Part shown: positions 43,323 through 55,000 of the stretch, piece by piece | Numbering within the stretch: the first letter of the stretch is position 1 | Layout of the letters: each line of letters opens with the position of its first letter | Assembly: GCF_033115175.1 (NCBI RefSeq) | Contig: NC_084830.1 | Coordinates: 42,725,409-42,789,408 of the forward strand | Reading direction: 5' to 3' | DNA: 64,000 nt | Origin: Lepus europaeus | Taxonomy: Eukaryota > Chordata > Mammalia > Lagomorpha > Leporidae | Notes under the pieces: generated by a model | The model's input: the letters and a program-made list of their open reading frames with translations, nothing else | Told to the model about the DNA's origin: nothing | Databases searched by the model: none | Made by a program: the position numbers and the translations under genes

Positions 43323-44912
43323 AATGCCACGGCTGAGGAAGAACTTCTAAAATCAATCCCATTCACAATAGCTACAAAAACAATCAAATACCTTGGAATA
43401 AACTTAACCAAAGACGTTAAAGATCTCTACGATGAAAACTACAAAACCTTACAGAAAGAAATAGAAGAGGATACCAAAAAATGGAGAAATCTTCCATGCT
43501 CATGGATTGGAAGAATCAATATCATCAAAATGTCTATTCTCCCAAAAGCAATTTATACATTCAATGCAATACCCATCAAGATCCCGAAGACCTTCTTCTC
43601 AGATCTGGAAAAAATGATGCTGAAATTCATATGGAGACACAGAAGACCTCGAATAGCCAAAGCAATCCTGTACAACAAAAACAAAGCCGGAGGCATCACA
43701 ATACCTGATTTTAGGACATACTACAGGGCAGTTGTTATCAAAACAGCATGGTACTGGTACAGAAACAGATGGATAGACCAATGGAACAGAATAGAAACAC
43801 CAGAAATCAATCCAAACATCTACAGCCAACTTATATTTGATCAAAGACCCAAAACTAATCCCTGGAATAAGGACAGTCTATTCAATAAATGGTGCTGGGA
43901 AAACTGGATTTCCATATGCAGAAGCTTGAAGCAAGACCCATACCTTTCACCTTACACAAAAATTCACTCAACGTGGATTAAAGACTTAAATCTAAGGCCC
44001 GAAACCATCAAATTATTAGAGAGCATTGGAGAAACCCTGCAAGATATAGGCACAGGCAAAGACTTCCTGGAAAATACTCCAACAGCACAGGCAGTCAAAA
44101 CCAAAATTAACATTTGGGATTGCATCAAATTGAGAAGTTTCTGTACTTCAAAAGAAACAGTCAGGAGAGTGAAGAGGCAACCAACAGAATGGGAAAAAAT
44201 ATTCGCAAACTATACTACAGATAAAGGATTGATAACCAGAATCTACAAAGAAATCAAGAAAATCCACAACAACAAAACAAACAACCCACTTAAGAGATGG
44301 GCCAAGGACCTCAATAGACATTTTTCGAAAGAGGAAATCCAAATGGCCAACAGACACATGAAAAAATGTTCAAGATCACTAGCAATCAGAGAAATGCAAA
44401 TCAAAACCACAATGAGGTTCCATCTCACCCCGGCGAGAATGGCTCACATTCAGAAATCTACCAACAACAGATGCTGGAGAGGATGTGGGGAAAAAGGGAC
44501 ACTAACCCACTGTTGGTGGGAATGCAAACTGGTTAAGCCACTATGGAAGTCAGTCTGGAGATTCCTCAGAAACCTGAACATAACCCTACCATACAACCCA
44601 GCCATCCCACTCCTTGGAATTTACCCAAAGGAAATTAATTTGGCTAATAAAAAAGCCATCTGCACATTAATGTTTATTGCAGCTCAATTCACAATAGCTA
44701 AGACCTGGAACCAACCCAAATGCCCATCAACAGTAGACTGGATAAAGAAATTATGGGACATGTACTCCATAGAATACTATACAGCAGTAAGAAACAACGA
44801 AACCCAGTCATTTGCAACAAGATGGAGCAATCTGGAAAACATCATGCTGAGTGAATTAAGCCAGTCCCAAAGAGAAAAATATCATTTGTTTTCCCTGATC
44901 GGTGACAACTGA
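43323..44912 (+). pseudogene. L1 ORF2 C-terminal frame, 530 open codons
   Basis: The frame is open from the truncation point (43323) to TGA at 44910-44912, with the first ATG at 43530. It covers the region after the RT active site and the C-terminal domain, with the conserved Cys/His motif of L1 ORF2 (CX3CX7HX4C, about 44472-44525). No endonuclease or catalytic RT motif is present. It is annotated as a retroelement pseudogene because the protein lacks its N-terminal parts and no promoter is visible. Confidence 0.9.
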
Positions 44913-46226
44913 GCGCCAAAGGGGAAACCTGTTAAGTGAAATGGACACTATAAGCAACAATGAACTGATCAGCTCCTGTCCTGACTTTAGATGTACAATG
45001 TAATACTTTATCCTTTTTAGTATTTGTTGTTGTTGTTGTTGTTCTAGTACTATTGGTTGAACTCAGTAATTAACACACAATTATTCTTAGGTGTTTAAAT
45101 TTTAACTGAAAAGTGATCCCTGTTAAATCTAAAAGTGGAAAAAGAGAGGGAGGAGATGAACAATTTGGAACATGCTCAATCGGACTGGCCGCAAATGGTG
45201 GAGTTAGAAATGTGCCAGGGGATTCCAACACAATCCCATCAAGATGGCATGTACCAATGCCATCGCACTAGTCCAAGTGATCAATTTCAGCTCACAATTG
45301 ATAGCTCTGATAGGTCTAAGAGTCAAAGAGATCACACAAACAAGACAAGTATCTGCTAATACTAACTGATAGAATCAAAAAGGGAGAGAAAGATCCAACA
45401 TGGGAAGTGGGATACACAGCAGACTCATAGGATGGCAGATGTCCTAAACAACACTCTGGCCTCAGAATCAGCCCTCAAGGCATTCAGATCTGGCTGAAGA
45501 GCCCATGAGAGTATAGCAGGCATGGAAAGCCAAGATATCATGGAAAAAAAAAAAAAAGACCTAAAGGAATGATCTCTGTGAGTGAGATCCCAGTGGAAAG
45601 AACGGGGCCATCAAAGAAGGAGGTACCCTTCTCCGAAGGGAGGAGAGAACTTCCACTTTGACTATGACCCTATCGGAATAAGATCAAAGTCAGCGAACTC
45701 TAAAGGCTTCCATAGCCCTGGCAACTCATGACTAGAGCCTAGGGAGATTACTGACGCCATGAACAGGAGTGTCAAATTGTTAAGTCAGCAACAGGAGTCA
45801 CTGTGTACTCACACCCCATGTGGGATCTGTCCCTAATGTGTCGTCTAAAGCCAAGTGATGCTATAACTAGTACTGAAACAGTATTTTTATACTTTGCGTT
45901 TCTGTGTGGGCACAAACTGATGAGGTCTTTACTAATTATATACTGAATTGATCTTCTGTATATAAAGAGAATTGGAAATGAAAAAAACAACCTGGTGTTC
46001 AAATGGAAATGGCATAGAAAATTAATTAATTTGAAAAAAAAATTATGTAGGATCTCTGTCTTTAATGTGCTGTACATTGCTATTTAATGCTATAATTAGT
46101 AATCCAATGGTAGTTTTTTCACTTTATGTTGCTATATGGGCAAAATGTTGAAATCTTTACCTAATATATACTAAACTGATCTTCTGTATACAGAGAATTG
46201 AAAATGAATCTTTACATGAATGGAAG

Positions 46227-46290
46227 GGGAAAGGGAGCGGGAAAGGGGAGGGTTGCGGGCGGGAGGGAAGTTACGGGAGGGGGGAAGCCA
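46227..46290 (+). promoter_or_regulatory. G-rich polypurine tract of L1 3' UTR
   Basis: Repeated GGGA/GGGAGG runs close to the 3' end. L1s of many mammals keep such G4-forming tracts in their 3' UTR, and the other L1s in this window have counterparts. Confidence 0.75.
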
Positions 46291-46407
46291 TTGTAACCCA
46301 TAAGCTATACTTTGGAAATTTATATTCATTAAATAAAAGTTTAATAAAAAAAAAAAAGAAAAAAAAAAAACAAAAACAAAAAACAAACAAAAAAAAAAGT
46401 AACTACT

Positions 46408-46744
46408 AATAGCCTGCTGGTGACCAGGAGCCTTAGTGACAATAAACAGTTGATCAACATATATTTTGTATGAATGTTACATGTATCATATATGATCAGA
46501 AACATACAAGAACCACAAGAGATCACTTTTTCCTGCAATGTACAATGTACACTGCACATGCGGAGGCGATTTGTGTCACGTGGTGTTTTAGGCAGACACA
46601 GCACTTGAGCAGAAGCAATAGCAACAGGAGGTGGCTATGAAGTTGTTATATGAACTACACACACTGCATCTGTCTGTCTATTCCTCTCAACCGTGAATGA
46701 AGCCACGTACACCTGCGTGTGCATGTTTTGATAAATTTTAACTT
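46408..46744. other. Unique DNA right of the young L1
   Basis: About 340 bp without recognised repeat or coding signal. Confidence 0.45.
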
Positions 46745-47172
46745 TTTAAAATAGATTCCTGTACACTTTATGACAGTAAACTATAGGCTATTTATTTATA
46801 ACTGATACATAAAAAATCGTATGTATTTATGGGGTATATAGGTTCTCACACACATATACCTGGTGAAATGTTCAAATCAGGGTAAACATATTTATCTCCT
46901 CAATTATTTATCATTGGTGGTAAAATAAAACTTCTGAAATTCTTATTTCTAGTTTTAAACACAGACAGATACACACACACACACAGTATATTATCATTAT
47001 AGATAGTCACCCTGCTGTACGATAGAACACAAGAACTTCTATTAATTGTAACTTAGTACCTGTTAATCAACCTTTACCTGTCCCTACCTCCCCCTAACCT
47101 CCTAAGCCTCTGATAACCACCATTCTACCCTCAACTTCTCTAAAATCAACTTTTTTTTAAGATTCCACACAA

Positions 47173-47426
47173 GGAGCCGGTATAGAGGTGCAGTAGGTTA
47201 AGCCACTGCCTAAAACGCTGACATCTCATATGAACACCGCTTTGAGTCCTGGCTTCACTTCCAATTCAGCTCCCTGCTAATGCACCAGGGAAAGCAGTGG
47301 AAAATGGCCCTAGTGCTTGGGCCCCTGTAACTCACATAGGACATTAGATAAAGTTCCAGAATCCTGGCTTTGGCCTGGCCTAACCCTGGCCATTGAAGCC
47401 ATTTGGGGAATGAGCTAGTAGATTAA

Positions 47427-47481
<55 letters not shown>

Positions 47482-47531
47482 TCTAACTCTGCCTTTCAAG
47501 TAAATAAATAAAACTTAAAAAAAAAAAAAAC
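47173..47531 (+). mobile_element. C-repeat SINE in inverted L1, with (CT)n
   Basis: ggagccggtatagaggtgca head, tttcaagtaaataaa tail, CT repeat at 47430-47478. Confidence 0.88.
47430..47478. repeat. (CT)n microsatellite
   Basis: About 24 CT units inside the SINE. Confidence 0.92.
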
Positions 47532-48602
47532 AGCTTATGGAAAATGAAAGTAAAAGGTAAGCCAAGTCAATTCTTAAAAAAACATTCCACAAGAGTGAGA
47601 TCATGTGATATTTGTCTTTCTGGGTCTGGCTTAGTTCACTTCACATAATGACCTCCAGTTCCACACACTTCGCACAGTGACAGACGTCATCCTTTTTACA
47701 GCTGAATCGTATTCCATTCCGTATGTGTACCACATTTGCTTCATCCACTCATCAGTGGATGGACACCAGCGTCGTTTCCATCTCTTGGCCCTTGTAAATA
47801 ATGCTGCAAAAACACAGGAATGCAGACATCTCTGACACACTCATTTCATTTCCCTTGGATACATACCCATAGTGGAATTGCTGGTTTCTAAGGTAGTCCT
47901 GTTTTTAGTTTTGTGAGATAGCTCCAAACTTCTTTCCATAACGGCTGTGCTAATTTATGTTGCCTCCACATCGTCTTCAGCACTGTTTATCAGTGCACAG
48001 ATAAAAGCCATTCTAACTGGAGTAAGGTGATAACTCACTTAACTCACGGTGGTTTTGATTTGTGTTTCTCTGATTTTCAGCGATGTTGAGCATTTTTTCA
48101 TCTACCTATTGGCAATCTGCATATCTTCCTTTGAAAATGTCTATTTAGATCTAGTGTCCATTTTAAACTGGATTTTTTGCTACTGAGTTGTCTGAGTTCC
48201 TTATATATTCTTGTTATTAACCCCATCTCAGCTATATAAGTTGCAAATATTTCCTCCCATTCTGTAGGTTGTCTCTTCACCCTCTTGACTGCTTCTTTTG
48301 TTGTACAGGAGCTCTTCAGTTTGATATAATCCCATTTGTCTATTTCTTGCTTTTGTTTCCTGTGCTTTTAAAGGGCTTTATCCAAAAAAAACACTTGGCG
48401 CATCCCAAAATCCTGAAGCACTTCTCCTATGTCTTCCTCTAGAAGTTTGATATTTCAGGTCTTACATTTACAGTCTTTTATCCATTTTGAGTGGATTTTT
48501 GTGCACAATGAGAGGACACGGGTAAGAGTCCAACTTCATTCTTATTCATGTGGATATTCAAATTTCCCAGCATCATTTATTGAAGAGAATAGCCTTTATT
48601 TT

Positions 48603-49276
48603 CTTAAAGATGTATTTATTTGTAAATCATAATTAGAGAGAGAGGGGAAGAGAGAGAAAGAATGAGAAAGAGAATCTCCTATCTGCTGGTTGATTCCCCA
48701 AATGCCACAACAGCTGGGGCTGGGCTGAAACCATGAGCCAGGAGTTTCTTCCAGGTCTCCCACTTGGGTGCAGGGGCTCATGCAATTGGACCATCCTCCA
48801 CTGCTTCTGCAGGCCATTAGCAGGGAGCTGAATCAGAAGTGGATTCTGTTTGGCCAGCGCTGCGGCTCAATAGGCTAATCCTCTACCTGCAGTGCCGGCA
48901 CACCAGGTTCTAGTCCCGGTCGTGGCGCTGGGTTCTGTCCTGGTCGCCCCTCTTCCAGGCCAGCTATCTGCTGTGGCCAGGGAGTGCAGTGGAGGATGGC
49001 CCAAGTGCTTGGGCCCTGCACCCCATGGGAGACCAGGAGAAGCACCTGGCTCCTGGCTTCAGATCAGCATGGTGCGCTGGCCGCAGCGGCCACAGTGGCC
49101 ATTGGAGGGTGAACCAACGGTAAAGGAAGACCTTTCTCTCTGTCTCTCTGTCTCTCTCTCTCACTGTTCACTCTGCCTGTCAAAAAAAATAATAAGTGGA
49201 GCAAACCAGGACTCGAACCGGCACCCATATGGGACGCCAGCGATACAGGCAGAGACTTAACTTACTATACCCTGGC
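48603..49276 (-). mobile_element. C-repeat SINE split by a second SINE
   Basis: The outer minus-strand copy lies at 48603-48848 and 49196-49276 (actcgaaccggcacccatat, then agagacttaacttactatac). Its two parts join across the inner copy. Confidence 0.82.
48850..49195 (+). mobile_element. C-repeat SINE nested in SINE
   Basis: ttggccagcgctgcggctca head and A tail (caaaaaaaataat). The outer SINE sequence aagtgga occurs on both sides. Confidence 0.87.
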
Positions 49277-49659
49277 CTTTCTCCAATGAGTGTTTTTAGT
49301 GCCTTTGCTAAAGATCAATTGGCTGTAAATGGGTTTACTTCTACACTCTCAATTCTGTTCCTTTCTGTTCCTTTGGTGTATACATCTGTTTTTATACCCA
49401 TAGCAGGCTGTTTTAATTATTGCCGCTTTGTATATAATACAGCCTTATAATATATTTTGAAGTCAGATACCATAATGCTCCCTGCTTTGTTCCTTTTGCT
49501 ATTGCTTTGGCTATTCAGGCTGTTTTATGATTCCAACCACATGAATTTTAGAACTATTTTTTATATTTCTTTGAAGAGCATTATTGGTATTTTGATAGAG
49601 ATCACTAACTCTGTAGATCACCTTGGAGAAAGTACACACATTTTAATAATCTAGATTCG

Positions 49660-49935
49660 GGGCCGGCACTGTAGCACATTGGGTTAAGCTTCTACTTGCA
49701 GTGCCAGGATCCCACATGGGAACTGGTTCACGTCCTGGCTGATCCACTTCTGATCCAGCTCCCTGCTAATGTGCCTGGGAAAGCAGCAAAGGATGGCCCA
49801 GGTCCTTGGGCCTCTACAGCCACATGGGAGACCCAGATGAAGTTCCTGGCTCAGCCCAGCCATTGTGGCCATTTAGGGAGTGAACCAGTGGATAGAAATC
49901 TCTCTCTGTTTCTCCTCTTTCAAATTAATTTTAAA
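49660..49935 (+). mobile_element. C-repeat SINE in inverted L1
   Basis: ggggccggcactgtagcaca head, CT-poor tail (ctctttcaaattaatttt). Confidence 0.85.
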
Positions 49936-50088
49936 AAGTCTGTTTTAAAAATATTAATAATATTGATCCCTCCAATCCATAAACAGAATGTCTCCATTTC
50001 TTTATCTCCTTCAAATTCTTTCATCATTGTTTTATAGTCTTCACTGTAAAGATATTTGATCTCTTTGGTTAAATTTATTCCTAGTGTT

Positions 50089-50110
<22 letters not shown>

Positions 50111-50119
<9 letters not shown>

Positions 50120-50185
50120 AAGATTTATCTATTTATTTGAGAGGCAGAGTTAGAGAGAAGGAGAGACAGAGAGAGAGGTCTTCCA
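50111..50185 (-). mobile_element. SINE tail fragment
   Basis: Only the tail and CT-rich part of a minus-strand C repeat (aagatttatctatttatttg to gagagaggtcttcca). A plus-strand SINE starts directly after it, making a tail-to-head inverted pair. Confidence 0.78.
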
Positions 50186-50540
50186 GGGCCAGTGCTGTGG
50201 CATAATAGGTTAAAGCTGTTCCATCTGTGGTGCCAGCATCCCATATGGGCACCAGTTCAAGTCCTGGCTGCTCCTCTTCCGATCCAGCTCTCTGCTATGG
50301 CCTGGGAAAACAGTGGAAGATGGCCCAAGTGCTTGGGTTACGGCACCCATGTGGGAGACCTGGAAGAAGCTCCTGGCTCCTGGCTTGGCCTAGCCCAGCC
50401 CAGCCATTTCGGCCATTTGGGGAGTGAACAAGTGGATGGAAAATCAATCAATCAATCAATCAATCTCTCTCTCTCTCTCTCTTGTCCTCTCTCTCTCTCT
50501 GTATTTCTGCTTTTCAAGTAAATAAATAAATCTTTAAAAA
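50186..50540 (+). mobile_element. C-repeat SINE
   Basis: gggccagtgctgtggcataa head, an (AATC)n run at 50441-50465 and a CT-rich run, then the (aaat)n tail. Confidence 0.88.
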
Positions 50541-50797
50541 ACTTTAATAGCTTTTTGGTGGGGCCTTTGGAGTATTCCATATATAACATCCTGTCACTCG
50601 CAAATAGTGACAAGTTGACTTCCTCCTTTCTTATTTGGATAGCCTTTATTTCTTTCTCTGGCCTCATTGCTCTGGGTAAGACTTCCAGCACCAGGATTTC
50701 AGATCTTACAGAGAAAGCCTTTAGCTTTTCCCCATTCACTATGAGGTACTGTTGGTTCGTTATACATGAGGATTTTCTATGTTCATCATGCTTTTTT

Positions 50798-51033
50798 AAA
50801 AAAAGATTTATTCTATTTATTTGAAAGTCAGAGTTACACAGAGAAAGAAGGAGAATGGGGAGGGGGGATCCTTCCATCCACTGGTTCACTCCCTAATTGG
50901 CCACAACGGCCAGAGCTGCAGCGATCCAAAACCAGGAGAAAGGAACTTCTTCCCAGTCTCCCACACGGGTTCAGGGGCTCAAGGACTTGTATGGGATGCC
51001 AATACCACAGGCATCCAGCTATGCACCAGCCCC
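50798..51033 (-). mobile_element. C-repeat SINE, shortened
   Basis: aaagatttattctatttatt tail at the left. It has lost part of the head-proximal body between ggacttgt and atgggatgcc. Confidence 0.8.
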
Positions 51034-51239
51034 TATCACGCTTTTTGGTCTGGAACTTTCATTTCTTGTTTTGTTCTTGTCTGGTTTTGGTATCAATTCA
51101 GGCTTCATAGAGTTTTGAAGAATTCCCTCTCATATTTTGGAATAGCTGAAGAGTTGGTTTTAGGTCTTGCTTACATGTTTGGAATACAACAGTGACATCA
51201 TCCAGTCCTGGGCTTTTTTGATATTGGGCATATCTACAA

Positions 51240-51312
51240 AGGTACTTTAAAAAGTTCATGGAAAATACAATTAAACAGTAATTTGCACTTTCCATGAACT
51301 TTCTGAAGATAC
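51240..51312. mobile_element. Short inverted-repeat (MITE-like) element, copy d
   Basis: Left end ggtactttaaaaagttcatgg; the inverted right end is ccatgaactttctgaagatacc. With only about 20 bp of loop it is nearly a perfect hairpin, and the cleanest copy in the window. It lies inside the old inverted L1. Confidence 0.72.
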
Positions 51313-51415
51313 CTCATGCTTATAATTATTTTTCTCTGGCTGAACTGATCCTTCTTCATTACAAAAAGACCTTCCTTGTCTATTTTTACTGCTTTTGATT
51401 TAAAGTCTATTGTGG

Positions 51416-51651
51416 GGCCAGCTCTCTGCTGTGGTCCGGGAGTGCAGTGGAGGATGGCCTAAGTGCTTGGGCCCTACACCCGCATGGGAGACCAGGAGAA
51501 GCACCTGGCTCCTGCCTTTGGATCAGCGCAGTGTGCCGGCCGCAGCGCGCCGGCTGCGACGGCCATTGGAGGGTGAACCAACGGCAAAGGAAGACCTTTC
51601 TCTGTCTCTCTCTCACTGTCCACTCTGCCTGTTAAAAAAAAAAAAAAAAGA
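51416..51651 (+). mobile_element. C-repeat SINE, 5'-truncated
   Basis: It starts at the ccagctctctgctgtgg block and lacks about the first 70 bp of the head. Flanked by taaagtctattgtgggg / taaagtctattatgggg (51401 and 51652). Confidence 0.9.
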
Positions 51652-51666
51652 TAAAGTCTATTATGG

Positions 51667-51994
51667 GGACAGCGCTGTGGCGTAGCGGGTAAATCCACCA
51701 CCTGCAGTGCTGGCATCCTATAACGCTGCTGGTTTGAAACCAGGCTGCTCCACTTCTGATCCAGCTCTCTGCTATGGCCTGGGAAAGTAGTAGAAGATGG
51801 CCCAACTCCTTTGGCCCCTGCACCTGCATGGAAAGACCCAGAGGAAGCTCCTGGCTCCGGATTGGCGTAGCTCTGGCCATTGTGGCCAATTGGGGAGTGA
51901 ACCAGAGGATGGAAGACCTCTCTCTCCCTGCCTCTCATTCTCTCTGTGTGTGTAACTCTGACTTTCAAATAAATAAATAAAATCTTTTTTTTTT
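51667..51994 (+). mobile_element. C-repeat SINE, full length, same target
   Basis: gggacagcgctgtggcgtag head, (aaat)n then T-run tail. It is flanked by the middle and third copies of taaagtctattgtgg (51652 and 51995), the same target used by its left neighbour. Confidence 0.9.
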
Positions 51995-52017
51995 TAAGTC
52001 TATTGTGGTAGGGGGTG

Positions 52018-52058
52018 GGGAGCGTTTGACACAGCAGTTAAGATGCTGCTTGGGGAAA
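52018..52058 (+). mobile_element. SINE head fragment
   Basis: Only gcgtttgacacagcagttaagatgctgcttgg, the head of the older SINE subfamily seen at 17821. It is cut off where the L1 5' UTR starts. Confidence 0.7.
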
Positions 52059-55000
52059 AAGAGAGGGAAATCCAGGATGGCGAAGTAGGTAGGGGGCTCA
52101 CTGCTCTAGTCTAGGGGAAGATAGCTTAAAAGCACTGGAGAGAGCACAGCCTCAGGGAACAGTGAGGGAGAAAACAGCAAAGGAAACTACATAAATCGGA
52201 AAGATGCCGTGGACCTATGTGGAACGTGTGAACGAGCACAACTCAGGACCCCAGCAACCGAGAGCCTCAGCACCAGCTTTGGAGTGAGGTGAGACCAGAC
52301 TGCAGCAGCCCAAGCCCCTGGTGATAAAGCTGCAGGAAGAGCCTGGTGCAAGCCCAGCTTGGAGCCCTGTGGGGGACAGTGTACCTGGCAACCTAAAGGA
52401 GAAAAAAAAAAAGGGAGCACATTTCTCTCTCTCTGACCACCTGCATCCTGTAACAAGCTGAGAGAGGGCAGGCATTACTTTGGATGTAAGTAACAGCAAC
52501 CAGCCTAGCAAAGATGTCTGAGTCTGGTTGGGAGAATTGACAGGGGGCTGAGTGCTCGTGATTGTGGGAGCCTTGTGTGCCAAGACTGTGAAAACACTGT
52601 GACTGCGTGGGAAGGTGTGGGTGTGGCTGGGACACTGGGCAGTCACTGTGTGCAGCTCCACACACTTGGGGCTCCCTGATTCCCTGGTGAGGGTCACTGC
52701 TGCAGGATCTGTGCTCACACTGAGGACTGCACAGATCCTTTGTGTGATTCTTCTGATGGCATAGACTAATATTGTACCCACTGGGGCTGGTGCCCAGGCA
52801 CTGGTCTCCTTTGAGGAGAGGAGGTGAGTATGACACTAGGAAAACAGAGCAGAACAAACCTTCTCTCTGGTTAAAAAAAAAAAAAAAAAAAAAAAGAGGT
52901 GACATGAGTGTCACCTTGGACACTCCCTTCACCCTCGGGCACTGAACAGAGCTCCCTGGCCACACCCAGCACACACCTCTGGGTATTCACTGGAAAAGTG
53001 GACACTCCAACAAGCCACAGAGGCATAGTCCAAAGGTAAAATCCATCATAGGGAAAGACAAAACCAAACAAAATAAAAATGAAACAAATAAGTATCTCCA
53101 CAAATGCTTAATAATAAATGCAGCGATTCAAGAAACAAGAATAAGGAAGACAACATGATGCCCCTAAAAGAACACAACATGGGGTTGGCAGTGTGGCATG
53201 GCAGGTGAAGCCACCACCTGCACTTCCTGCATCCCATTTGGGTGACGGTTTGAGTCCTGTCTGCTCCACTTCCAATACAACTCTCCGCTATTGCCTGGGA
53301 AGGCAGTGGAGGATGGCTCAAGTCCATGGGCCCCTGCACCCACGTGGGTGACCTAGAGGAAGCTCCTGACTCCTGGCTTCAGATTGGCTCAGCTCCAGCA
53401 ATTATAACCATTTGGAAAGTGAACCAGCAGATGGAAGACCTCTGTCTCTCTCTCTGCCTCTGCTTCTCTGTAACTCTGCCTTTCAAATAATAAATAAATA
53501 AATCTTTGAAAAAAAACCCACAACACTTCAATACTAGAATGTAAAGATGAAGAGATTGAAGAAATTCCAGAAATGGAATTCAAAATATTGATCATAGGAT
53601 GACTTAGAAGCAAATCCACAAACTAATGATATCTATACATGACATGAAAGAAAATTTCTCCCATGAAATTGAGATCTTAAAGAAAAATCAAAATGAAATT
53701 TTAGAAATCAAGAATTCATTGAAACAAATAAAAATGCAGTGGAAAACCTTAACAACAGATTTGGCAAAGCAGAAGAATGCATATTGGAGTTAGAAGACAA
53801 ATCTCTGGAAATTATAAAGTCAGACTAAAAAAAAAGAAGAAGAAGAAATTAGAAAACTGAAAAAACAGTATTGGAAATCTATGTGATTATATGAAATGAC
53901 CCAAGATACGGGTCTTAGGAGTTCCTGAAGGCATGGAAAGAGAGAATGGGTTAGAAGGCCTTTTTAGCACAATAATTACAGAAAATTTCCCCAATTTGAA
54001 GAAAGAAAGGGATGTCCAAGTACAGGAAACACACAGAACTCCTAATATATATGACTAGAAAAGATATTCACCATGACACATTGTAGTCAAACTCTCCACA
54101 GTAAAACATAAAGAAAAGATACTAAAATATGCAAGAGAGAAACACCAGATTACTTTCAGAGGATTTCCAATTAGGCTCACAGCTGACTTCTCACCAGAAA
54201 CCCTACAGGCCAGGAGAGAATGGTAAGATATTGTCCCAAGTCTTAAGAGGAAAAAAATTGTCAACCCAGAGTACTGTACCCTGCAAAGCTCTCATTTATG
54301 AATGAAGATGAAAAAAGACCTTCCATAACAAACAGAATTTGAAAGAAATTGTCACCACTCACCCAGCCTTACAAAAGATGCTTAAGGATGTGCTACACAC
54401 AGAAACATGGTCATCTCTATGAAAGAAGGTGAAAGCAGAAAATCTCCCAATAAAAAAGGAGAAAAAAGACCCAAAAAAATTAGAGATGAAAAAGGAAATG
54501 TAACAACAGATACCACAATATAAACAAAAAAATCAGAAATTACTACAAAGTGCCATATGCTAACAAACCAGGAACCCTAGAAGAAATGGACACACACAAC
54601 CCACCTGAATTGAGCCATGAAGACACGGAAAACCTAACCAGACCAATAACCAAGATGGAATCAAATCAGAAAAGCCCAGGACCAGATGGCTTCACGGCTG
54701 AGTTTTACCAGACATTTAAAGAAGAACTAACTCCAATCCTTTTCAAGCTATTCAAAAGAATTGAAAGGGAAGATATCCTCCCAAACACCTTCTATGAATC
54801 CAGCATCACCCTAATTTCTAAACCTGAAAAAGCTACAACAGAGAAAGAGAACTACAAACCAATTTCCCTGGTGAACAAAGATGCAAAAATCCTCAACAAA
54901 CCAAATCCAGGAACACATCAGAAAGATCATTCACCTGAACCAAGTAGAATTTATCCCTAGTATGCAGGGATGGTTCAATATTTGCAAATCAATCAATGTG

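Larger units (their letters stand above)
43322..46398 (+). mobile_element. Young 5'-truncated L1 with target duplication
   Basis: About 3.08 kb: the ORF2 C-terminal part, a 3' UTR of about 1.4 kb and an A-rich tail after AATAAA (46330-46398). It is flanked by a perfect 9-bp duplication gtaactact (43313-43321 and 46399-46407). The open frame without stops, the long A tail and the exact duplication point to recent insertion. Truncation removes the endonuclease and the catalytic RT region, so it cannot move by itself. Confidence 0.95.
46745..51400 (-). mobile_element. Old L1 in inverted orientation, heavily interrupted
   Basis: L1 on the minus strand: 3' UTR (46745-47160), ORF2 C-terminal part (47580-48600), middle part (49277-49660, 49936-50110, 50541-50795) and RT/linker region (51034-51400). 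The ORF2 peptides are recognisable but full of stops. At least six SINE pieces and one inverted-repeat element break it. Confidence 0.82.

Noticed and set aside
52215-52974. Long minus-strand frames (188-193 codons) in the L1 5' UTR
   Set aside because: These are antisense to a GC-rich L1 5' UTR. Similar antisense frames appear in the other L1 5' UTR, without shared start or stop.
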